From: Marinifaba aquimaris
GTDB taxonomy: Bacteria; Pseudomonadota; Gammaproteobacteria; Enterobacterales; Alteromonadaceae
DNA: 64,000 bases
Reading direction: 5' to 3'
Assembly: GCF_013328345.1 (NCBI RefSeq)
Contig: NZ_JABULX010000002.1
Location: 1 to 64,000 of the forward strand
Below, in pieces: positions 34,676 to 43,603 of the stretch (positions are counted from its first letter, which is position 1; every line of letters starts with the position of its first letter). Position numbers and translations under genes: made by a program. The notes under the pieces are model-generated. The model worked only from the letters and a program-made list of their open reading frames with translations. It was not told the DNA's origin and ran no database searches.

Positions 34676-35486
34676 TTATCGCCAAATAAAATACCCTGAA
34701 CGCATTGTTTGCCTGACAGAGGAAACAACCGAAGCATTATATTTAATGGGGGAGCAAGACCGTATTGTCGGTATTTCAGGCTACACTGTCAGACCTGCAC
34801 ATGCCCGCAAAGAAAAACCAAAAGTTTCAGGTTTTATCAATGCAAAAATAGACAAAATAACTGATTTAAAGCCCGATTTAGTACTGGCCTTTTCTGATAT
34901 GCAAGCGGACATCGTCAAAGACTTAATCAAACAAGGTATCAGTGTGCACTGTTTTAACCAACGTAGCATCAGTGAAATTTTTCAAATGATTGCCACACTC
35001 GGCGCCTTAATAGGCAGGCCCGATAAATCAGCAAAACTGATTGCCGATTTAGCCGCTGGCGTTGAAGAAATTAAACAAAAGGCAGCATTATTGACTGAAA
35101 GGCCAAAAGTTTATTTTGAAGAGTGGAATGATCCCATCATTACGGGGATTGGCTGGATCAGTGAATTAATTCAAATTGCAGGTGGTAACGATTGCTATCC
35201 AGAGTTTGCTAAGGAATCATTAGCAAAAAATAGAATTGTGGCCAATAACCAAGATGTCGTAGCTAGGCAACCAGATATAATCATTGGTTCTTGGTGTGGC
35301 AAGCGTTTCGTCCCCGAAAAAGTAAAGGCCAGAGAAAATTGGCAAACGATTTCAGCAGTACAAAATAACGAACTGCACGAGATAAAGTCTGCCGATATTT
35401 TACAACCTGGGCCAGCGTGTCTAACCGATGGGCTACAACAAATTTATCAAATTATAGAGAACTGGCACCAAAAGCAGAGTAATTAA
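34668..35486 (+). CDS. Signal-less BtuF-like cobalamin-binding protein
   Basis: A 272-residue protein with the helical-backbone substrate-binding fold of BtuF/FhuD-type proteins. Family markers are RIVCLTEETTEALY at the start, VGISGYTVRP, KIDKITDLKPDLVLAFSD, the FEEWNDPIITGIGWISEL segment and GSWCGKRFVPEKV. No signal peptide is visible at the N-terminus, so it is probably cytoplasmic, unlike classical periplasmic BtuF. Many proteobacterial homologues share this feature. It overlaps cobB and is two bases from the next gene, so it belongs to the riboswitch operon and probably handles corrinoids inside the cell. Confidence 0.82.
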   Translation: MTDYRQIKYPERIVCLTEETTEALYLMGEQDRIVGISGYTVRPAHARKEKPKVSGFINAKIDKITDLKPDLVLAFSDMQADIVKDLIKQGISVHCFNQRSISEIFQMIATLGALIGRPDKSAKLIADLAAGVEEIKQKAALLTERPKVYFEEWNDPIITGIGWISELIQIAGGNDCYPEFAKESLAKNRIVANNQDVVARQPDIIIGSWCGKRFVPEKVKARENWQTISAVQNNELHEIKSADILQPGPACLTDGLQQIYQIIENWHQKQSN

Positions 35487-35488
35487 AT

Positions 35489-35884
35489 ATGCAAACTTGT
35501 CACCAATGTGGCGTTCAATTTAGCTGTGATGTTGAACAGGCCAAACAAGGAGGCCACTGCTGGTGCATGGAATTGCCCAAACTGACTGAGCTACTCAGGC
35601 AAGCATCGTCTGAAATCGAATTATTAGAGGTTGAAAAAAACCAAGCAAAGCGCTGTATTTGTAAGCAATGTTTATCGAAGCGTTATGGGGATCGAATCAA
35701 GCATTTAATTGCTCATTTGCCAACCGAGCAGCTTGTAAAACTTGCACAACCTTATCGGGATGACAAACCTCTACTCGAACATATCGATTACCAAATTGAA
35801 GATGGTAATTACGTGTTTAACACTTGGTATTTATTAAAACGCGGACGTTGTTGCGGCAATGGCTGCCGCAACTGCCCTTATTAG
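35489..35884 (+). CDS. Cysteine-rich CWC plus DUF5522 fusion protein
   Basis: A 131-residue protein with two cysteine-rich ends. Residues ~3-30 form the cysteine-rich CWC domain (CHQCGVQFSC and CWCMELP). The C-terminal ~30 residues match the DUF5522 pattern (GNYVFNTWYLLKRG followed by CCGNGC and CPY). In between lies CICKQCLSKRYGDRIKH. The cysteine spacing suggests zinc or an iron-sulfur centre, but nothing is proven for either domain. It is the last gene of the riboswitch operon, two bases after the BtuF-like gene. Its link to cobalamin may be real or only positional. Confidence 0.75.
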   Translation: MQTCHQCGVQFSCDVEQAKQGGHCWCMELPKLTELLRQASSEIELLEVEKNQAKRCICKQCLSKRYGDRIKHLIAHLPTEQLVKLAQPYRDDKPLLEHIDYQIEDGNYVFNTWYLLKRGRCCGNGCRNCPY

Positions 35885-35904
35885 CAATATCACGAGCTAA
35901 GTAA

Positions 35905-38055
35905 CTAATTGTCCTCTAGTTGCTTAGCCTGAATAGCGGTTAATGCGATGGTATAAACAATGTCTTCTACCAAAGCACCACGTGATAGGTCATTAACGGG
36001 CTTTCTCATGCCTTGTAGCATAGGGCCAATACTGACTAAATCTGCACTTCGCTGCACCGCTTTATAAGTAGTATTGCCCGTATTTAAATCAGGGAAGACA
36101 AATACCGTCGCTTGACCTGCAACTTTAGAGTCTGGTGCTTTTTTTCGCGCAACATTTTCCATCACTGCGGCATCGTATTGCAAAGGTCCATCTATCAATA
36201 AATCAGGCCGTTTCTGCTTCGCCAATTCTGTAGCTTGTCTTACTTTCTCTACATCATCTCCAGCACCGGAGCTGCCCGTGCTGTAGCTGATCATAGCGAC
36301 TTTAGGATTAATCCCAAACGCTTTGGCCGAATCTGCCGACTGAATTGCTATATCGGCTAGCTGCTCTGCCGTTGGGTCAGGATTGATTGCACAGTCGCCA
36401 TAAACAAATACCTGTTCAGGCAGCAACATAAAGAAGATCGAAGAGACTAAGCTACTATCAGGTGCTGTTTTAACAAGCTGTAATGGAGGACGAATAGTAT
36501 TAGCCGTTGTATTAACGGCTCCCGACACTAAACCATCGACTTCGCCTTGCTGTAACATCATAGTTCCTAGCACCACAGTGTCTTTGAGTTGCTCCCGTGC
36601 AACGACATCTGTCATACCCTTGTGTTTTCTGAGATCAACTAAAGGTTCTACGTATTTGTCGGCAATTGATGCTGGCTCAACTATCTTTACGTAATTATTG
36701 AGGTTAACACCTTGCTGTTCCGCAATACGTAAAATCTCAGCTTTATCACCGAGCAATACAGTACGTGCAATTTCTCGCTCTCCACAGATAGCGGCCGCTT
36801 TAATCGTTCTTGGCTCATTACCTTCAGGTAGAACAATGGTTTTGTATGCTTTTCTAGCCGCCTCGGACAATTGATACCTAAATGCAGGCGGGGACATTTT
36901 CTTAATACCGACATCAGTCGCTTGCAGCGTTTCAATCCACGCTTTGTCGATAAAGTTTGCAGTGTGATCTTTTACTTTTTCAATACGTTGTAAATCATCA
37001 ACTGGGACTTCAAAATTAAAGCGTTGTAAATCAATGGCAGTACGCCAAGTATCCCCCTGACTCAGAAGAACGGGTACCCCTGAAGATAAAGCTTGTTCGC
37101 ACAAACTCATGATATCGGCATCAGGCTCGATACCACCAGTTAAAAGAATTGCACCTATCTTAGTACCATTCATAACCGATAAACACGCGGCAACAATCAC
37201 ATCAGAGCGATCACCTGGGGTAACGACCAAAGTGTTGGGTTTGAAATGATCCAACATGTTGTTCACCGTACGTGCGCAGAAATTGACCGAACGCAAGCGC
37301 CTGTGTTCCATATCCCCTTCGTTAATCACTTTAGCATTCAGTGAAGCTGCTAAGTCTTTCACTCGCGGGGCTATCATATCAAAGTGCCAAGGAATGGCGC
37401 CTAGCATCTTAAAGCGCGCTCGACGAAAGAGTGGGATAGACTGTAAATGAGCAAGTGCCGCTTGATACGTTTCATCATCAACAGGCTCACTTGCATCTAG
37501 ACTCAGGCGGCCATCTTTCTCTAGCGGAGCAGCCACTTTATTAAAAATACAGCCCAGTGTTTTTTCACTCTCAACACCGCCATAATTTGCAGCTGTTACC
37601 TCCAGCATATCTTCAATTTTGTCATTGCTAAGGTTTTGTGGCGATAACACGAAAATGACATCAGCACCTAAAGCAGTAGCAATTTTTTTATTTAATCTAC
37701 CTGTGTAGTTTTGGTTAGGTAAAGGTATTAAACCTTCAATCACTAAGACTTGATCATCTTTTGTTTGAGATTCAACACGCCCAATAATTTCTTCTAACAA
37801 AACATCGGCATTATCATCTGCCATCATTTGCTCAACGTGAGCAACATCAAAAGATAAAGGAGGCTTGATAGAGGTCGTTTGTCTGATAATTTCAGTCGAT
37901 TTTTCCGGCCCCTTTTCGCCCGTTCTCGGCTGTGATACAGGTTTAAAAAAGTTAACGGCAATACCTTGCTGCTCAAGCGCCCTAACTAAGCCTAAACTGA
38001 TAGAAGTTAAACCAACACCAGCACCAACTGGGACTAACATTATACGTGAAGCCAT
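35905..38055 (-). CDS. pta: Phosphate acetyltransferase
   Basis: A 716-residue long-form Pta. It interconverts acetyl-CoA and acetyl phosphate. The N-terminal P-loop-type regulatory domain (VPVGAGVGLTSISLGLVRAL) and central DRTGG domain (VTPGDRSDVIVAACLS) precede the catalytic PTA domain (TIVLPEGNEPRTIKAA, then SYSTGSSGAGDDVEKVRQA and FPDLNTGN). The stop at 35905 is 20 bases from the convergent B12 operon. It starts 2 bases after ackA, so the pair is cotranscribed and runs acetate overflow and uptake. Confidence 0.96.
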   Translation of the reverse strand: MASRIMLVPVGAGVGLTSISLGLVRALEQQGIAVNFFKPVSQPRTGEKGPEKSTEIIRQTTSIKPPLSFDVAHVEQMMADDNADVLLEEIIGRVESQTKDDQVLVIEGLIPLPNQNYTGRLNKKIATALGADVIFVLSPQNLSNDKIEDMLEVTAANYGGVESEKTLGCIFNKVAAPLEKDGRLSLDASEPVDDETYQAALAHLQSIPLFRRARFKMLGAIPWHFDMIAPRVKDLAASLNAKVINEGDMEHRRLRSVNFCARTVNNMLDHFKPNTLVVTPGDRSDVIVAACLSVMNGTKIGAILLTGGIEPDADIMSLCEQALSSGVPVLLSQGDTWRTAIDLQRFNFEVPVDDLQRIEKVKDHTANFIDKAWIETLQATDVGIKKMSPPAFRYQLSEAARKAYKTIVLPEGNEPRTIKAAAICGEREIARTVLLGDKAEILRIAEQQGVNLNNYVKIVEPASIADKYVEPLVDLRKHKGMTDVVAREQLKDTVVLGTMMLQQGEVDGLVSGAVNTTANTIRPPLQLVKTAPDSSLVSSIFFMLLPEQVFVYGDCAINPDPTAEQLADIAIQSADSAKAFGINPKVAMISYSTGSSGAGDDVEKVRQATELAKQKRPDLLIDGPLQYDAAVMENVARKKAPDSKVAGQATVFVFPDLNTGNTTYKAVQRSADLVSIGPMLQGMRKPVNDLSRGALVEDIVYTIALTAIQAKQLEDN

Positions 38056-38057
38056 GA

Positions 38058-39260
38058 TTATGCCTCCTCTGATGAAATACGTACCGCATCTTGAGCAATC
38101 ACCAACTCTTCATTTGTCGGTATGACTAAAGCTTTGGGGCTTGATTCACGTGTAATTATACCCGTGTTGCCAAAGCGAGCAGCCAAGTTGGCTTGTTCGT
38201 CTAATTCAAAACCAAATATCGTCAAGTGATTTAATACGGTTTGGCGAATAAAGGATGAGTTTTCACCAATACCACCGGTAAACACTAATGCATCCAAACG
38301 CCCAAGTGGTACGGTATAGGCGGCAATAAATTTAGCCAACTGATAACTAAAGACTTCGAGCGCCAACTGAGCACCTGGGTTATTTTCAGCTGCAGCCTCT
38401 TCTAGTGCTCGGCAATCGTTACTGAATTCTGAAATGCCCAGTAAGCCACTTTGTTTATTAAGCACTTTATCGATTTCATCAATGCTATGGCCTAACTGTT
38501 GATTCAGATACATGACAATACCAGGGTCTACATCACCCGAGCGGGTTCCCATGACTAGGCCAGCTAGCGGTGTTAATCCCATACTAGTATCAACAGATTG
38601 ACCATTTTTAACGGCAGATACTGAGCAACCATTGCCCAAATGCGCTGTAATTAGATTTACTTCTAATACAGGTTTATTAAGCGTTTTAGCGGCCTGCTGA
38701 GTCACGAAATAATGGCTGGTACCATGGAAACCATAACGACGAATACCATGTTGTTTATAAAGAGCTTTTGGTAAAGCGTACAAATAGGCTTGTTGCGGCA
38801 TTGTTTGATGAAAGGCGGTATCAAACACGGCAACTTGGGGTAAATGTGGAAAGCTCTTTTGCGCAGCTTCAATTCCCAGCAAATTAGCCGGATTGTGCAA
38901 AGGCGCGAGCTTACTCATTTCTTTAATCGTCGCTTTAACTTCTGCATTGATCAAAACAGACTGGGTAAACTGCTCACCGCCGTGAACCACACGATGCCCA
39001 ACTGCAGATAAACAAGTATCAAGATCTTGTTGGTGAATGAGTTTTACCAATTGGTCAATTGCCACTTGGTGCATCGCATCTGCACCTAGAGAAAGTCCTT
39101 GCTTTTTGCCATCTAACTTCCATTCAATGCGTGCATCATCCGCGCCTAAACACTCAGCTAATCCAGTTAAAATATTTTCCGCGGTATCGGTATTAACAAT
39201 TGCAAATTTTAACGACGAGCTGCCGCAATTTAACACCAATGCAAATTGGCCTTCGGTCAT
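38058..39260 (-). CDS. ackA: Acetate kinase
   Basis: A 400-residue acetate kinase of the ASKHA fold that makes ATP and acetate from acetyl phosphate and ADP. Signatures are [13 protein letters not shown] at the N-terminus, [10 protein letters not shown], the [10 protein letters not shown] phosphate-binding loop, [10 protein letters not shown], and FTGGIGENS near the C-terminus. It is the first gene of ackA-pta. The 287 bases upstream (39261-39547) must hold the promoter; I see no distinctive site there. Confidence 0.96.
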   Translation of the reverse strand: MTEGQFALVLNCGSSSLKFAIVNTDTAENILTGLAECLGADDARIEWKLDGKKQGLSLGADAMHQVAIDQLVKLIHQQDLDTCLSAVGHRVVHGGEQFTQSVLINAEVKATIKEMSKLAPLHNPANLLGIEAAQKSFPHLPQVAVFDTAFHQTMPQQAYLYALPKALYKQHGIRRYGFHGTSHYFVTQQAAKTLNKPVLEVNLITAHLGNGCSVSAVKNGQSVDTSMGLTPLAGLVMGTRSGDVDPGIVMYLNQQLGHSIDEIDKVLNKQSGLLGISEFSNDCRALEEAAAENNPGAQLALEVFSYQLAKFIAAYTVPLGRLDALVFTGGIGENSSFIRQTVLNHLTIFGFELDEQANLAARFGNTGIITRESSPKALVIPTNEELVIAQDAVRISSEEA

Positions 39261-39547
39261 AGTTACCTCAAAAGAATTGAATTGATATTTTGATCAAGCT
39301 TAGAACAAACTTGGATAAAAACTAGCTCGTTAGAACAGCGAGCAGCTTTATCAAAAAGACAGGTATATTTTACTGACAATTGGCGGGTGAGACTTGTGAT
39401 AAGTCAAAGAATTAAAACAATATTACAAATTAGCGAAGGATATTAACGTCAAGATCAAAGCTTCAACGTTTGCGCTGTAAAACTAGCCGAGTACGATATA
39501 CAAAGCGAACAGGAACAAACATTGAAGCGGGATAAAAGGCTTACTGT

Positions 39548-40090
39548 CTACTGAAATAAACCCTGTATTTGTGATTTATATTGCTCAATAACAGCAACAT
39601 CAGGGCTTTGCTGCTGTTTATTGAAACCTTGAGTCAACGTCATCATTTGTTGCATTTGCTTTTTCATCATGGCTTTTTCTTCTGCTGTTAGTTGCTCATT
39701 CGCTTCTAACTGCTTCAAAGTATCAGACATTTGATTGGATAACATGCCAGCATCCGTTGGCACATTTAAACTCATCATCGCTTGTAATACCTTTACTTGT
39801 GTTGAAATAAATTGCTCTGGCGTAAAGCCATATTGTTGCAATTGATTAGCAAAAGACGCATACAAACCTGAAGATTTGATTTGTGCCATGGCCACTTCAA
39901 CCACTTTTTCAGGTGAGTTATTTAAAAAATCGATACTTTCTGTCGATAACTTATCGGCATTCGCCGTCAACCACTGCTCAGCTTGCGGAAACGCCTTAAT
40001 CCACTTTTCTACATCATTACCTGTTAAGTTTTTAGCCTGTAGAACACAGCTAAAACCCAGTAGCGTTAATGCAATTAGTAGCTTTTGCAT
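39548..40090 (-). CDS. Small secreted helical protein at the end of the RND-Pqi operon
   Basis: A 180-residue protein with a signal peptide (MQKLLIALTLLGFSCVLQA). The mature part is almost all helix, rich in Gln and Met, with LEANEQLTAEEKAMMKKQMQQMM and a repeated QFxSTQVK-like pattern. No family recognised. It begins 13 bases after the pqiC stop, so it is probably part of the same operon and could be a periplasmic helper of the Pqi lipid pathway. That role rests on position only. No terminator is obvious downstream. Confidence 0.65.
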   Translation of the reverse strand: MQKLLIALTLLGFSCVLQAKNLTGNDVEKWIKAFPQAEQWLTANADKLSTESIDFLNNSPEKVVEVAMAQIKSSGLYASFANQLQQYGFTPEQFISTQVKVLQAMMSLNVPTDAGMLSNQMSDTLKQLEANEQLTAEEKAMMKKQMQQMMTLTQGFNKQQQSPDVAVIEQYKSQIQGLFQ

Positions 40091-40103
40091 GATTATTCCT
40101 TAT

Positions 40104-40676
40104 TTAGATAGTTGGTGTTGATACTTGGCTCGACTTAAGCTCTGCTTCAATATCTTTTGCCAAAATATTTAAACTTTGCTCAATGGCAGTGACCATTGCT
40201 GGGTAACCTGCTTGAGCTTGATTCAATATGTAATTAAAACTCCGCCATGATGTCGTTTTGGTTAACGCATCACCCTGACGATTTTTTTTTAATTCTGTTA
40301 ACTGCCAACGACCGCTTAAAAAAAGTTGACCCGTTACAGAACCATGTAACTTAGTCACTTCTACTTTGACTTGAGCAGCTGATTGATTGGCATCGATAGT
40401 AATATACTGCGATAAATAACGCGCAATCCCCTTTTCTAAAGGTTCTGCCCATCTGTGATAATGAGCAAAATGAAGTTGTTCTTGCTCTTTTACAACTAAC
40501 TTATCTTGTTGTAAATAACCCGGTAGTAGCACTTCAAAATGAACATAGCCCCCGCGAGTTGATGACTCATCATCAAGCAAGTAACGCTTTACTTCAGGCG
40601 TGGGTTCGCTCGCACAGCTAGCCAACAATAGTCCGCTACATAATGCAGCCCATAGTTTAATGTTTTTAAATGACAC
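40104..40676 (-). CDS. pqiC: PqiC-type auxiliary lipoprotein
   Basis: A 190-residue lipoprotein with lipobox LLLASC, of the ABC-type transport auxiliary lipoprotein (DUF330, PqiC/YmbA) family. The YLL start of the mature domain, WAEPLEKGIARYLSQ, and a GRWQLTE strand fit the family. In E. coli PqiC forms a ring in the outer membrane that docks the PqiB tunnel. The start codon is GTG overlapping the last base of the pqiB stop. Confidence 0.85.
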   Translation of the reverse strand: MSFKNIKLWAALCSGLLLASCASEPTPEVKRYLLDDESSTRGGYVHFEVLLPGYLQQDKLVVKEQEQLHFAHYHRWAEPLEKGIARYLSQYITIDANQSAAQVKVEVTKLHGSVTGQLFLSGRWQLTELKKNRQGDALTKTTSWRSFNYILNQAQAGYPAMVTAIEQSLNILAKDIEAELKSSQVSTPTI

Positions 40677-42352
40677 TAGTTTTGCTCCTGACCTAATAAT
40701 TCACCAGGAATGACATCTGCTTGTTTAGGCTCGGCAAAAATCAATGAGTTTGGTTTAGTTTGTAATTCTGTAGTCACTTGGTCCACACTGCGCAATGTTG
40801 AAGTAAGCTGTTTCAATGTGACATCAAGCTGCTGATAAAAATCAGATTCAGGTGCATAACCACTCATCATATCCTGCATTTGACTAACCAGTTGCTTCAA
40901 TTCTTTTGGTAAAGACTTCACATCTTCATTACCAATATAGCCATTTAAGTCCATGATCAGCTTATCAGCTGAAATCAACATAGCGTTTAATTTAGCCAAA
41001 CTCGTATTAGCTTCATTGAGTGTTTGATTAATCGGTAACTCATTGAGCTTATCTACAAAAATACCAACACGGGTGATAATGCGATCTAAGTCGTCATTAG
41101 TACTAGGGATCAGTAAATGCGGCCCTACTTTTTGTATTTCAGCTTTTGCTAACTCAGGATAGTAATCCAATGTAATGATACGCTTGCCCGTTACTAAACT
41201 GGCATTTTTAAGTGCAGCTCTTAAGCCATGAGTCACGTAATCACGCATTTTATCATCGAGTAAGGCTTTGGATTCTGGTGTATCAATGCCTAATATTCTC
41301 GCTGCATCGATTTTAATGATCACAGGAACCATGACCGCAGACATCGCTTGTCTTTGCTCTGGCGTTAAATATTCAAAGGAAACACCTTGTACCGTACCGA
41401 CAGGAATCCCCCGATATTCAACAGGTGCTCCAGCCATTAAACCTCGTGTCGATGAATCAAATAACAACAAATACTCATTCGAGTATTGATAGGGGTGAAG
41501 ATTCATTTGTTGCTGGTTTTTATAAAGCTTGTATAAGTAACCATCATCTACAGGTTGACCTAGCGGTACATTGGTCGGAACATCAAACGCCACCCCACCA
41601 GATAAAATCGTCTCCATCGACTCAGCTGTAAATTCCATACCCTCTGGTGTTAACTCAAACTTAAAACCACTGGCGTTAAAAAAACGAGAATTAGTCGTCA
41701 CAAGTTTGTCGTAAGGCTCTCTTATGAAAGCTGTCGCTTTGAGTTGACCTTGCTCAACAATTTTAATTTGGTTAACTTGTCCAACTCTAAAACCGCGATA
41801 CATCACAGGGTCACCTGCTGACAGTGAAGTCGTGACATCGGATGAAAGAGTGACATGAATACCCTTTCGGTTACCGCGAATAAGTGGTGGGCTATCCAAA
41901 CCGACAAATTTATCGATACCTGTGTAACCTTGACCTGGCGCTAACTCAATATAAGCACCACTAAGCAGCGTTGATAAACCCGAGATGCCTTTTGAGCCTA
42001 TTCGCGGTTTTACCACCCAAAATTGAGTATCCTGCCTGAGTAAGTCAGTTGCTTTGGGATCGATACGAGCAAAAATAGAAACCGTCTCTAAATCATCATT
42101 GAGTTCAACTCGCTCAACAATACCCACTTCAACATTTAAAGCTTTAATTTGCGTTTTACCCGCTTCGATTCCCTCGGCGGTGGTAAATTCGATACGTATC
42201 TCAGGGCCACGGTCGACATAATATTGAACAATAATCCAGATACTTGAAATCAACGCGATAATTGGAATTAACCATATCGTTGATATTTTCCGGCGTGTCT
42301 TTACTACCGCTTGTGCAGCGGGAACTGTCTCAGACAAGTTATTTATCTCCAT
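40676..42352 (-). CDS. pqiB: PqiB, MCE-domain lipid transport protein
   Basis: A 558-residue inner-membrane-anchored protein with one N-terminal TM helix (ISTIWLIPIIALISSIWIIVQYY) and three successive MCE (MlaD) domains, recognisable at IRIEFTTAEGIEAGKTQIK, IHVTLSSDVTTSLSAGDPV and YLLLFDSSTRGLMAGAP. A long C-terminal helix follows. In E. coli (546 residues) PqiB hexamers build a syringe-like tunnel across the periplasm for phospholipids. It overlaps the second pqiA gene by 14 bases. Confidence 0.93.
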   Translation of the reverse strand: MEINNLSETVPAAQAVVKTRRKISTIWLIPIIALISSIWIIVQYYVDRGPEIRIEFTTAEGIEAGKTQIKALNVEVGIVERVELNDDLETVSIFARIDPKATDLLRQDTQFWVVKPRIGSKGISGLSTLLSGAYIELAPGQGYTGIDKFVGLDSPPLIRGNRKGIHVTLSSDVTTSLSAGDPVMYRGFRVGQVNQIKIVEQGQLKATAFIREPYDKLVTTNSRFFNASGFKFELTPEGMEFTAESMETILSGGVAFDVPTNVPLGQPVDDGYLYKLYKNQQQMNLHPYQYSNEYLLLFDSSTRGLMAGAPVEYRGIPVGTVQGVSFEYLTPEQRQAMSAVMVPVIIKIDAARILGIDTPESKALLDDKMRDYVTHGLRAALKNASLVTGKRIITLDYYPELAKAEIQKVGPHLLIPSTNDDLDRIITRVGIFVDKLNELPINQTLNEANTSLAKLNAMLISADKLIMDLNGYIGNEDVKSLPKELKQLVSQMQDMMSGYAPESDFYQQLDVTLKQLTSTLRSVDQVTTELQTKPNSLIFAEPKQADVIPGELLGQEQN

Positions 42353-42971
42353 TTTGATATTGATCCCAAATTAATCGGGGATCAAATGCTTTTGCCGCCA
42401 ACATAGTGGTTATCACAACGCCGGCAAATGCTAAAGCAGCAATGCCTGGGGCAACGGTCAAAATACCGCCGAGTTGGAATAAGGCAACCAGAATCGCGAC
42501 TACAAATACATCTATCATCGACCAACGGCCGATAAATTCAGTTAACCGATACATCAGCGCACGTTCGTGCCTATGCGTGAATAAATTGTATTTTACCGAT
42601 ACAACCAGCCAAATCAGTACCAGTATTTTTATGATGGGAATGACAATGCTGGCAGCAAAAATGACCGAAGCAATAAAATAGCCGCCCTGCTCCCACAGCA
42701 AAATCACCCCGCCGACTATGGTCGAGCTCGACTCTCGGCCAAAGTTAGTGGTATGCATAATAGGTAAAAAATTAGATGGCAAATACAACAGGACTGCCGT
42801 GAGTAACCAGGCAATGGTTTTTTGTAAACTGAGTGGTGTTCGCATGGCGAGTCTGGCATGACAACGTTGACAGTACTTGTGCTTGGCATCATTAAGTAGC
42901 CCACAAACACGACAATTTTGTAAACCGACAGATTTAGCGGTAACAGATTTTACTGATGAAGGTGCTGGCAT
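42339..42971 (-). CDS. PqiA-family membrane protein, C-terminal half equivalent
   Basis: A 210-residue inner-membrane protein equal to one half of E. coli PqiA. A zinc ribbon (CRVCGLLN and YCQRCHARL) precedes four membrane helices, with the family motif YLPSNFLPIM after the first and RWSMIDVFVVAILVAL near the third. It overlaps the previous pqiA-half gene by 22 bases. PqiA probably delivers or receives lipids at the inner membrane for PqiB. Confidence 0.88.
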   Translation of the reverse strand: MPAPSSVKSVTAKSVGLQNCRVCGLLNDAKHKYCQRCHARLAMRTPLSLQKTIAWLLTAVLLYLPSNFLPIMHTTNFGRESSSTIVGGVILLWEQGGYFIASVIFAASIVIPIIKILVLIWLVVSVKYNLFTHRHERALMYRLTEFIGRWSMIDVFVVAILVALFQLGGILTVAPGIAALAFAGVVITTMLAAKAFDPRLIWDQYQNGDK

Positions 42972-43603
42972 CGTTTTGCCTGATCTAAGTAATGCCAGAA
43001 ACGGTATTTATCTAAGCTAGAAAGTGAAAGCGTTAATGCTATCACAAACAAGATATAAGCCCAGAAAGATAAACCTAATTCAACTTGAGCCATGGAGGTA
43101 ATCTTTGTCAAACTGGCGATCACGCCAATTAAGAACACTTCAGCCATACTCCAGTGCTTTAATGTAAATAAAGCGCGGGCAATAGGTATGCCCCCTTTAA
43201 CAATTTGACGGCTGAATATAAGAGGCCAAAGTACATAAATCACCCCTAATACCAATAAACTAGGGATGAGTATGATAAATGAAAATACCAATAAGGCTAA
43301 AATCTCACTTTGATAATGGTACAAAGTTTGTGCCGATTGCCACAACGTCATAGTGAGCTTATTACCCTGTGCAGAAAAACCGAGAAAAGGAAAAAGATTG
43401 GCAACAACTAATAAAATAACAGCCGCAAAAGCATAAGCTAATGCGTACTGTAAGTTATTGCTCGATTTTGCAGTGATTAAACTATGACACCTCGGGCAAA
43501 AAGCCGACTGTTTGGCCGTCAGCTTAGGTGTTTCAATCAATAAATCACATTCAAAGCACGCGACATAATCTTTGCCGACCTTATCACAATCCATGGCTAC
43601 CAC
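42950..43603 (-). CDS. PqiA-family membrane protein, N-terminal half equivalent
   Basis: A 217-residue inner-membrane protein equal to the other half of PqiA: a zinc ribbon (CFECDLLIETP and CPRCHSLI) followed by four helices with VVANLFPFLGF and KHWSMAEVFLIGVIASLTK. In E. coli the two halves are fused in one 417-residue protein; here two overlapping genes encode them. The start may be GTG at 43603, which overlaps the RND stop, or ATG at 43594 three codons later. Confidence 0.87.
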   Translation of the reverse strand: MVAMDCDKVGKDYVACFECDLLIETPKLTAKQSAFCPRCHSLITAKSSNNLQYALAYAFAAVILLVVANLFPFLGFSAQGNKLTMTLWQSAQTLYHYQSEILALLVFSFIILIPSLLVLGVIYVLWPLIFSRQIVKGGIPIARALFTLKHWSMAEVFLIGVIASLTKITSMAQVELGLSFWAYILFVIALTLSLSSLDKYRFWHYLDQAKRCQHLHQ

